From JABCPE02 sp963530295 (GTDB lineage: Bacteria > Bacteroidota > Bacteroidia > Flavobacteriales > Weeksellaceae): DNA of 25,888 nt. The stretch lies in assembly GCA_963530295.1 (NCBI GenBank), contig CAUSCF010000022.1, positions 1 through 25,888 on the forward strand, written 5' to 3'. The first letter of the stretch is position 1; every line of letters starts with the position of its first letter. The notes beneath the pieces are model-generated. The model had not been told where the DNA came from. It worked only from the letters and a program-made list of their open reading frames with translations, and made no database searches. The position numbers and the translations under genes are program-made. Below, in pieces: positions 14,103 to 21,800 of this stretch.

Positions 14103-15296
14103 ATGCTTAGTTCAAAATTTTTATCTCATCTTCAAAATGAATTGACTCAAATAGAAAATGATGGTCTCTACAAGAGAGAGCGCATCATCACTTCTTCACA
14201 AGATGCCGAAATCGTAGCCAATGGAAAAAAACTACTGAATTTCTGCGCGAATAATTACCTCGGACTTTCTAATCATCCAGAAGTGATAAAAGCATCGCAA
14301 AGCACAATGGATACACACGGATACGGAATGTCTTCTGTAAGGTTCATCTGTGGAACACAGGATATTCACAAGAATTTGGAAAACAAAATTTCTGAGTTTT
14401 TAGGTATGGAAGACACTATCCTCTACGCTGCTGCTTTTGATGCAAATGGCGGAGTTTTCGAACCGCTTTTCACAGACCAAGATGCCATTATTTCTGATGA
14501 GCTGAACCACGCTTCTATCATCGATGGTGTAAGACTTTGTAAAGCAGCAAGATACCGCTATAAAAACAATAATATGGAGGATCTGGAAGCCCAGCTGAAA
14601 GCTGCTTCGAAGAAAAATCACCGCTTTAAAATTATCGTAACAGACGGCGTTTTCTCTATGGACGGCATCGTGGCTAATCTAAAAGGAGTGTGTGATTTAG
14701 CTGAAAAATATGATGCATTAGTAATGGTGGATGACAGCCACGCCACAGGATTTATCGGAAAAACAGGGCGAGGCACCCACGAAGCCAATGATGTGATGAG
14801 CCGTGTGGATATTATTACTTCTACTCTTGGGAAGGCTCTCGGTGGCGCTATGGGTGGTTTTACATCAGGAAAGAAAGAAATTATAGATATGCTAAGACAG
14901 TGTTCCCGCCCTTATCTTTTCTCTAATTCACTAGCGCCAGGGATTGTAGGAGCAGCGACAAAAGTGCTGGAAATGCTTTCCAAAGACACTTCCCTAAGAG
15001 ACAAAGTAATGGAAAACGCCCAATATTTCCGCTCTGAAATGAAAGCCAAAGGATTTGACATACCAGATGGAGATGCCGCAATCGTCCCAGTGATGCTCTA
15101 TGATGCTAAACTTTCACAAAAAATGGCTGAAAGACTAATGGATGAAGGCATCTATGTGATAGGTTTCTTCTACCCTGTGGTACCGAAAGAAAAAGCAAGA
15201 ATACGAGTTCAGCTATCTGCTGCCCACACCAAAGAGCATCTCGACAAAGCCATCGCAGCTTTTGAAAAAGTAGGAAAAGAATTGGGAGTTATTTAA
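14103..15296 (+). CDS. kbl: glycine C-acetyltransferase (2-amino-3-ketobutyrate CoA ligase)
   Basis: KBL cleaves 2-amino-3-oxobutanoate with CoA to glycine and acetyl-CoA, the second step of threonine breakdown after threonine dehydrogenase. The 397-residue alpha-oxoamine synthase has NFCANNYLGLSNHPEV (46-61), HGYGMSSVRFICGTQ (72-86), ELNHASIIDG (133-142), VDDSHATG (209-216; Asp210, His213) and the PLP lysine Lys244 in TSTLGKALGG. The length matches the E. coli enzyme (398). Serine palmitoyltransferase belongs to the same superfamily, but the CGTQDIHKNLE signature and length favour KBL. No tdh gene is in the window. Confidence 0.92.
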   Translation: MLSSKFLSHLQNELTQIENDGLYKRERIITSSQDAEIVANGKKLLNFCANNYLGLSNHPEVIKASQSTMDTHGYGMSSVRFICGTQDIHKNLENKISEFLGMEDTILYAAAFDANGGVFEPLFTDQDAIISDELNHASIIDGVRLCKAARYRYKNNNMEDLEAQLKAASKKNHRFKIIVTDGVFSMDGIVANLKGVCDLAEKYDALVMVDDSHATGFIGKTGRGTHEANDVMSRVDIITSTLGKALGGAMGGFTSGKKEIIDMLRQCSRPYLFSNSLAPGIVGAATKVLEMLSKDTSLRDKVMENAQYFRSEMKAKGFDIPDGDAAIVPVMLYDAKLSQKMAERLMDEGIYVIGFFYPVVPKEKARIRVQLSAAHTKEHLDKAIAAFEKVGKELGVI

Positions 15297-15304
15297 TCAT
15301 TAAG

Positions 15305-15335
15305 AAAAAGACTTATCATAGTGATAAGTCTTTTT
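15305..15335. terminator. bidirectional terminator between kbl and the porin gene
   Basis: GACTTATCA (15310-15318) pairs with TGATAAGTC (15322-15330) around a three-base loop. Five A precede it and six T follow, so it serves both convergent genes. Confidence 0.88.
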
Positions 15336-15344
15336 TATATTGGG

Positions 15345-16640
15345 TTAGAATTTTAACTGAGCTTGAAGCCTTACTACACTTCCCTTTTCATGGTAGTTAG
15401 GATTTACAAAATCCTTATGAGCTCTATCAGAGTAAGTGTAAACAGCTGTTATTTCAAGAGCTTTGAATGGAGCCCACTCAACTCCTAACTCAAATTGTTT
15501 CATATTATAACTCCTAGCATCCAACTCATGTTTTTTAGCTCCATTGTAATGCTGAAGCCTCATAAAAGGAATAAAAAGCTGGTTCCATTTCTTTATATAA
15601 TAAGAAAACATTGCGTATCCTCCATATAGATTTTTAGCTTCTATAGAATTTGTATTATGATTATATTGAGGACCTTTACCTATATTGTACTCTATTTGAA
15701 TACCGAAAGGCTGAGGATAAAGAACAAATGATGCTGCTATTCTCTGATCTATATACTCCCCATTATTATTCACCTTTACTCCCGTACTTACTTGAGGGAT
15801 GACATACTTTCCTGTATAAGCCTGTATACTAGGCTCTAAAATCTGCTGTCCTAATCTGAAAGGATAAGAAATTCTTGTAAGCCAGTGAAACTTTTTATTT
15901 TTATCAGTATTATTGGCTGCTTGCCCATTATAAAACCCAAAAGCAAAAACTCCAAAATCCCCTGAATGTTTTAATCCCTTATCTTTAATCTCGCTCATTA
16001 TATCTTTCCTCTTTTGACCAGTCCACATGAAATACATTCCAAAATCCCTTTCTCCTTTCACAGAACTATTGATAGCATCACTCCTATCTAGAGGAATTCT
16101 CTCACTACTGGACTGCATTATTTCATATCCAAAAGGTAATTTACTTTGTCCTAAACGAATTTTATATTCATTTTTTGAGTTTAATCCAACATCAAGGTAA
16201 GCATCCTGTAATGTTGCAATATATCTTGATGAGCCAACAACTTTAGTAAAGTCAGGTTGTAAATAAAAATAAACTCTTGGTAAAATCTGACCTTCAAATT
16301 TAAATCTCACTCTTCTAAAAGAAATCCCATCAGCACCCTTTCCCCAATAAGGATCACATTGCTCACAATCTAACTCTGGATTTGTTTCTAAAAATTCATT
16401 ATATCTCACTTGAATATATCCCCCAAAAGAAATTTTATCATACCATTTGGAAGCCTTTTTTTCTTCCTTTTTATTGGCTGAGCTGGCAGCCATCATTTCC
16501 TTTAAAGACTGTATTTCCAGCTTTAAGGAGTCTAATTCCTTCTTATTAGAAATTACCATAGAATCCTTAGCTGACTGATTTTCTTGAGCGAAAACCATAG
16601 ATGATGCTAAGACAAGAGATGTGAATGCTATTTTTCTCAT
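15345..16640 (-). CDS. OprO/OprP-like outer membrane porin
   Basis: The 431-residue protein has a signal peptide (residues 1-18, ending MVFA before QENQ) and a short predicted coiled coil (about 25-50, ELDSLKLEIQSLKEMM). The barrel domain is of the phosphate-selective porin O/P type: SFGGYIQVRYNEF, RRVRFKFEGQILPRVYFYLQPDF, QDAYLDVGL and RLGQSKLPFGYE, ending in LQAQLKF with the typical terminal Phe. The coiled coil may form a periplasmic trimer stalk. I chose ATG 16640 because the signal peptide then begins normally; the longer frame from 16673 adds 11 residues across the promoter. It is divergent from the carbonic anhydrase gene, which hints at an anion such as bicarbonate as solute; phosphate is the family default. 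Confidence 0.87.
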   Translation of the reverse strand: MRKIAFTSLVLASSMVFAQENQSAKDSMVISNKKELDSLKLEIQSLKEMMAASSANKKEEKKASKWYDKISFGGYIQVRYNEFLETNPELDCEQCDPYWGKGADGISFRRVRFKFEGQILPRVYFYLQPDFTKVVGSSRYIATLQDAYLDVGLNSKNEYKIRLGQSKLPFGYEIMQSSSERIPLDRSDAINSSVKGERDFGMYFMWTGQKRKDIMSEIKDKGLKHSGDFGVFAFGFYNGQAANNTDKNKKFHWLTRISYPFRLGQQILEPSIQAYTGKYVIPQVSTGVKVNNNGEYIDQRIAASFVLYPQPFGIQIEYNIGKGPQYNHNTNSIEAKNLYGGYAMFSYYIKKWNQLFIPFMRLQHYNGAKKHELDARSYNMKQFELGVEWAPFKALEITAVYTYSDRAHKDFVNPNYHEKGSVVRLQAQLKF

Positions 16641-16660
16641 TTTTAAATTTTTAAATTCAG

Positions 16661-16668
16661 CAAATATA
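16661..16668 (-). promoter_or_regulatory. -7 element of the porin gene, TATATTTG on minus strand
   Basis: The plus strand CAAATATA is a perfect minus-strand TAnnTTTG 20 bases before the porin ATG. No -33 TTG. Confidence 0.5.
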
Positions 16669-16804
16669 ACCATTATTTATTTCATAAACCTTTAATTTTT
16701 ATAAATTCATATTTTATTTGTTAAAAACCTATCATGATTGTTAAATTTTGGTTAAAATTTTATTATTTTAATTAAAGTAACGAGCATATTTAAAAGAAAA
16801 AATA

Positions 16805-16812
16805 TATTTTTG
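16805..16812 (+). promoter_or_regulatory. -7 element of the carbonic anhydrase gene (TATTTTTG)
   Basis: This is a perfect TAnnTTTG 29 bases before the ATG. The rest of the 201-base divergent gap (16641-16841) is AT-rich, with no further recognisable element. Confidence 0.55.
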
Positions 16813-16841
16813 CCACCAAACAAATATTAAATATTTTATTT

Positions 16842-17660
16842 ATGAAAAAATTAGTGTTAAAATCAGCTCTTGTATTAGGAGTAATTTTGAGTGTGGCATC
16901 TTGTAAGAAAGAAGACAAAAAAGATGCACATGCTGACCACAAAAAAGAAAGAAAACACAAATCTGAGTATGAAAAGACAAAAGAAGTAAACGGTATTGAA
17001 ATTACAGAATACCATGTTTTGTCTGAAGAAGAACAGAAAAAACTAACTCCTGATATGGTGCTTCAGCAATTAGCTGCTGGTAATGAGCGTTTTAGAACAG
17101 GAGTAATCACAGCCAGAGACCACTCTACTGCAGTATTACAAGCTGTAGAAGGACAATATCCAAAGGCTTTTGTGCTTAGCTGTATAGATAGTAGAGTTCC
17201 TGTAGAGGATGTTTTAGACCAAGGTATTGGTGACCTATTCGTAGGAAGAGTAGCTGGTAACTTCGTAGATGTAGACCAATTAGGAAGTATGGAATATGCA
17301 GTAAAATCTGGTTCTAAAGTGATTATGGTACTAGGACACGAAAGCTGTGGTGCTGTAAAAAGTACAATCGATGATGTGAAATTGGGTAACATCACTGAAA
17401 TGCTATCTAAAATAAAACCAGCTGTCGCTATGACAAATAAAACTTTCACTGGTGAAAAGTCTACTAAAAACAAGCAATATGTGCATGATGTAGCTGTAAA
17501 CAATGTGAAAAATACAATCGATGAAATCCGTAAGAGAAGTCCATACATCAAAGAAAAAGAGGACAAAGGAGAAATCAAAATCGTTGGTGCTTACTACTCT
17601 CTTAAAGATGCTAAAATCGAGCGTATAAACTACCAAGTAGACGGATTAAGCGAAAACTAA
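16842..17660 (+). CDS. lipoprotein-anchored beta-carbonic anhydrase
   Basis: Beta-carbonic anhydrases interconvert CO2 and bicarbonate with a zinc ion. The zinc ligands are visible: Cys114, Asp116 and Arg118 in SCIDSR, and His166 and Cys169 in GHESCGA. The 272-residue protein starts with a lipoprotein signal peptide whose lipobox SVASC puts the lipid on Cys21. The mature N terminus CKKEDKKD followed by a His/Lys-rich linker (AHADHKKERKHK) resembles the charged lipoprotein export signals of Bacteroidota, so it may face the cell surface. The enzyme is therefore outside the cytoplasm, unlike most beta-CAs. It is divergent from a porin gene. The family is certain; the exact location is inferred. 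Confidence 0.92.
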   Translation: MKKLVLKSALVLGVILSVASCKKEDKKDAHADHKKERKHKSEYEKTKEVNGIEITEYHVLSEEEQKKLTPDMVLQQLAAGNERFRTGVITARDHSTAVLQAVEGQYPKAFVLSCIDSRVPVEDVLDQGIGDLFVGRVAGNFVDVDQLGSMEYAVKSGSKVIMVLGHESCGAVKSTIDDVKLGNITEMLSKIKPAVAMTNKTFTGEKSTKNKQYVHDVAVNNVKNTIDEIRKRSPYIKEKEDKGEIKIVGAYYSLKDAKIERINYQVDGLSEN

Positions 17661-17668
17661 TAATCTTT

Positions 17669-18193
17669 TTATATACAATCAAAAAGGAGTACTTTTTTAA
17701 GTGCTCTTTTTTGTTTTTTGATTTCGCGCCATGTCCATGGAGCTACAGGGTTTTTATCCTGCCAAAGCCCTCGTTTATTTTCCCTCGCTTCAGTTTCTAT
17801 CTTGTCATATTCTTTATCCGAAGAATATTTCTTAAAATGCCACGCATATCCAGCTCTTACAATTTCTTTATTGATATTAGTCTCTCCAACGAATACTTCT
17901 GCGATGATTCTCTGATACCTGTCCTTCTTCTTTTGTCTTACGATTTTCACTTCTTTTCCAAAGTATAAATCTGATGCGTATTTCTTCGCACTTTTCCCAA
18001 AAGGCTGTCCCTTTTCTGGTGCGTCTATATGATTGAGCCGAACTTTAATCTCTTGATTTTCTTGATACAAAACCTTAAAGGTATCTCCATCCGAAATCCC
18101 TACTACTTTGGCATAAAATTCATTAGGCAACTCTTGTGCTGATGCAGAATAACACCAAAAAACACTTATGACCAAAAATACTATTCTTTTCAT
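17669..18193 (-). CDS. secreted thermonuclease (staphylococcal nuclease family)
   Basis: The 174-residue protein has a signal peptide (about 1-19, ending YSASA before QELP) and an SNase domain. It shows VGISDGDTFKV (31-41), VRLNHIDAPEKGQPFG (51-66; Arg52, Asp57, Glu60), DRYQRIIAEVFV (Arg95) and EARENKRGLW (135-144). These correspond to the calcium and catalytic residues of the Staphylococcus enzyme, so it should cleave DNA/RNA outside the cytoplasm. It ends with a basic tail (REIKKQKRALKK). It lies 37 bases downstream of the Lrp gene, separated by a hairpin terminator. No promoter element of its own is evident, so it may depend on read-through. Confidence 0.9.
   Translation of the reverse strand: MKRIVFLVISVFWCYSASAQELPNEFYAKVVGISDGDTFKVLYQENQEIKVRLNHIDAPEKGQPFGKSAKKYASDLYFGKEVKIVRQKKKDRYQRIIAEVFVGETNINKEIVRAGYAWHFKKYSSDKEYDKIETEARENKRGLWQDKNPVAPWTWREIKKQKRALKKVLLFDCI
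17681..17712 (+). terminator. terminator of the carbonic anhydrase gene, inside the nuclease 3' end
   Basis: GAGTACTT (17687-17694) pairs with AAGTGCTC (17699-17706, one G-T pair) around four T and is followed by six T. The hairpin lies inside the last codons of the convergent nuclease gene, so it is also coding sequence. Confidence 0.7.
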
Positions 18194-18201
18194 TTTTAAA
18201 T

Positions 18202-18226
18202 AAAAAAGAGAAGTAAATACTTCTCT
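18202..18226 (-). terminator. terminator or attenuator between the Lrp gene and the nuclease gene
   Basis: AGAGAAGTA and TACTTCTCT (18207-18215/18218-18226) form a perfect 9-base-pair inverted repeat. On the minus strand it is followed by a run of T reaching to the nuclease start. Confidence 0.7.
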
Positions 18227-18230
18227 AAAT

Positions 18231-18704
18231 TTATATTTCTACTGCTTTTATTAATCTATTTTTATCACTGAAATATTCTTCGATAGAAATCATACTTTCT
18301 GTACGCATTACATCATCTATATCATTGATTCCGTAGATTATTCTCTTGGCATCATCAGTGTCTTTTGCTCTGATTTTACAGAAGATATTGTATTTCCCTG
18401 CGATAACGCTTAATTCCGTCACATTTGGGATTTTTTCTAACTCTTTGAGGACATCCATTGTCTTATTTGATTTACTTAAGAAAATACCAACATATGTGAT
18501 AAATCTGTAATCCAATTTCGTGTAATCTATCACTAGAGAAGAACCACGGATGATTCCTACATCCTCCATTTTTTTCACTCTCACATGGATAGTTCCTGCG
18601 GAAACTCCCATTTTCTGGGCAATTTCTGTAAAAGGCATCCTCGTATTTTCTACTAAGTAATCTAAAATTTTTTTATCAATTTCATCAAGTTGTGAATTAT
18701 GCAT
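18231..18704 (-). CDS. Lrp/AsnC-family transcriptional regulator
   Basis: The 157-residue protein has the Lrp layout: an N-terminal winged helix-turn-helix (LDEIDKKILDYLVENTRMPFTEIAQKMG region, recognition helix SAGTIHVRVKKMEDVGII) and a C-terminal RAM effector-binding domain (about 65-150, with FITYVGIFLSKS, VTELSVIAGKYNIFCKIRAKD and MISIEEYF). Such proteins form octamers and sense amino acids. Kept here is a short C-terminal tail, DKNRLIKAVEI. A -7 element 47 bases upstream lies inside an imperfect inverted repeat, which would suit autoregulation. Its regulon cannot be told from this window. Confidence 0.92.
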   Translation of the reverse strand: MHNSQLDEIDKKILDYLVENTRMPFTEIAQKMGVSAGTIHVRVKKMEDVGIIRGSSLVIDYTKLDYRFITYVGIFLSKSNKTMDVLKELEKIPNVTELSVIAGKYNIFCKIRAKDTDDAKRIIYGINDIDDVMRTESMISIEEYFSDKNRLIKAVEI

Positions 18705-18751
18705 ATCTTATTCTTTTTATCAATGTTTAATACAAGTTTTCAATCGTTGGA

Positions 18752-18759
18752 CAAAAATA
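18752..18759 (-). promoter_or_regulatory. -7 element of the Lrp gene, TATTTTTG on minus strand
   Basis: The plus strand CAAAAATA is a perfect minus-strand TAnnTTTG. It lies between CAAGT (18733-18737) and ACTTG (18759-18763), an inverted repeat that could bind the regulator. Confidence 0.5.
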
Positions 18760-18801
18760 CTTGTTTTTATTCAATTATAAAAGGATTTTTCAATAAAAAT
18801 T

Positions 18802-21800
18802 TTAATTTGACTTCATAGTATCTTGTTTGATGCTGTCTTTCTTAGTTTCTTGGGTTTCTTTTTTTAATTTTTTCTTTGGTAAAAACCTATTAAATCCATA
18901 CGAAAGGACTATACCACCACCATATGTCTGGTTGGCTCCCGCGGAACTTCCCAGAACCAATCCTACATTAGAAGGTTTAGAATACACCCTTCCTATGAGG
19001 CTTCCGTTGTTATTTTTGGACATATCATATTCTATAATTCCCTCTCCTGAAAGATAGTTATTCTGTGTCCTTGTACTTCCTGATAAAGGAACTCCAGTTC
19101 CTGCTTTTATGGTAAGTCTTGGCGATACGGTGTAGCTCACTTTTGCACTCGCTCTGTCGCTGGTATTTAGACTTTCTGAACCTTTGATGTAGTCTAAATC
19201 AACTTGTAAATCACTACTAATTGAGTTAAACGCTGAGCTCAGCTGCTGGAAGAAGACATTTACCCCTGAAGCTATCGCTGAAGAAGCGTTTGTATTAGAG
19301 ACATTGAAGTTTCCTAACGCCAAAATAGACGCAAACTGCAAGACACGCTCCTCTTCCGTAGCCAATTTAGTATTCAGCACCTCACGAACTTGGCTGGACA
19401 CCTCTGGAGCTTGGATTACAGGTCGGATATTTGGAGCAGTTAGCCTATTAGTTATTCTAGTCTGCAGTTCTACATTCACAGGCGGAAGAGCCCCTGTATT
19501 TAGATATTCTCCCATGTTAGAAACTATGGCATCATAGCTGGCGGTGATGTTCAGTTCTGGATTCATGACATCTCCATTCCAGTGCAGATTACTTCCTTTT
19601 TTAATATCAAATTTTTTCTCTAAAATAGCCTTTGAAATGTATGTTCCAGACTCTACAGAATATCCCCCAAACATACGCATATTACCAGTCTTATCCATAC
19701 TGAATTTCATATTTCTGGTATTCCCCTGAACACTGATATCCCCTACTTCATCTCCTACCAAAACATTGACCGTAGAGTTTTTGTCAGCCGAAATGTTCAG
19801 GTTGATATCCATAGCCAAACCTGTTCGTTTTTTCTCTGCTACCACTACATTTCCTTCCTTATTTTCTTTCAAAAATCTTAGCATCTTAAATTCATCTCCT
19901 GAACTCGCAGAAGCACTATTAAGAGTGAAAATACTATTTTTCAATACATCAGCCGTGGCATCTATTTTCAAAGTCTGATTTTCAAAGCCCACAAAGATAT
20001 CGCCTTTAGCAAAAATCATCCCCCAGAAAGTATCAAAATCTTTCTGCTCTGTATTTAGAAGCATAAGGTCATCCGCACGAATAAGGAGGTCGGCACCAAT
20101 ATTAGACAAATCTGATAAACTCAAACGCCCGATGGAAATCATCCCTTTCGAGTTGGTTCTATGGTCTTTAACACCGACAAGGTTAAAGAGCAAGTTTCCA
20201 TTAGAAACCGTAACAACTGTGTCATCAAAGGTATAATCCACCCCTGAAAATTTCAACTTCAGAGCAAAGCCTTTCATGGCGATATCTCCGCTATAGTTTA
20301 GGTCTTTGGGCGTTCCATCTATCTTTAATTCTCCCGTAGCTTTTCCTTTAAAATTAGAAAAAATATCCTGAACAAACGCCTGAACAAAGCCTAAATCAAA
20401 ATCATCCAATTTAGCTACAAGGTCCAGTTTAGGCGATTTCATGTTGTTATCTATCGTCCCTTCTATAGCCAATTTATCATTCCCAAACCATTCGCCAGAT
20501 TCTATATTAGCTTTTACATTATAAACATTCTCATACTCGCTTGCCTCAGCATTGATGATTAGATTTCCTAAATAGTTGTCACTTAGACTAATATTCTCTA
20601 TTTTAAGATCTATCAACGGAGCTAAAGCTCTCTGGTTCATTTTCACTTTCAAACTACCATTGGCTACCCCTTTCAAGTCTATTTTGCTGTCCTGATGCAC
20701 TACTGCAAGGATTTTAGAAATGTCCATATTTTTAACATCTCCTGACAGGTCAAAATCCTTTCCGTTTTTAAAAATTCCATTGACAAGAATTTCGCTGTCA
20801 TCAGAATATAATCTCAGATTTTTGATTTGAAAATCTTTAGTTTTTTTCCTATAAACTATGGAATGGTCAAGCTCTGGAGAGGTATCCACCATCCAGATGA
20901 AATTACTCAGCTTAAGCTCTGTAGGTGAAAATTTCACTACATAATCTCCGTTAGCACTCATAGACTGCTCTATATCAGCTGCATAAGGCGTCCATTGGTT
21001 CTTTTTTTCCTTTTCCAATGTCCCTACTTTTAGACTTGCTAAGATGTTTAGCTTTTGATTATCTTTATTTTGAGCCTTTATGTTGATATCCTTTAATACA
21101 CTTCCCTGATATTCAGTCCTTTCCACATTCGCTGACCAATAGTCATCAGGGTTAGAAGTATCTATCCTAAGGGCTATATTTCGTGCCATGATACTGTCTC
21201 TTTCTACTCCTTCACGAACTTCATAGTCAGGATTAACTTTTGCTAAAAGCCTTTCTGCTTCAGAGATTTCCACCTCTTTTTCCATCACATATTTAAAGGA
21301 AGGAGCATCCAGATTCAGCTTCAAATTATCGGTATTTCCATCAAAACTACCTGTAATTTTTGCTCCATCTGAAATAGAAATATTAGGCTCAAAATAATCT
21401 ATCAATTTTTGATGAACATCGATATCCATCGTAAAACTTTGACCTTTGTAGTATTTTTTTACTTTATTTCCTGCCAAAAGTCTATTTGCTCCCTCTTGTA
21501 GCATTCCTACGATGTCTTCCAGATTAAATTTACCCGAAATTTTACCCTTCACAGCATCTGGCATATCCACCTCTATCACTCTATTTCCGCCTTCCATAGC
21601 CACTTTCACGGCTCCATTCGGGATAGAAACGGGCTTATTTCCACCCAAAACTACATTATTTATCGTTGCATCAAGGTCTAAATCGTTAATATTAGTCATC
21701 GAAACTTTCCCCTTCACATCTCCTCTAAATGTATTCGTTCCCGAACCCGAAGCCCCAAAATAAGCCAAATTCAGATGGTCTATCTTCGCATCCACATCAG

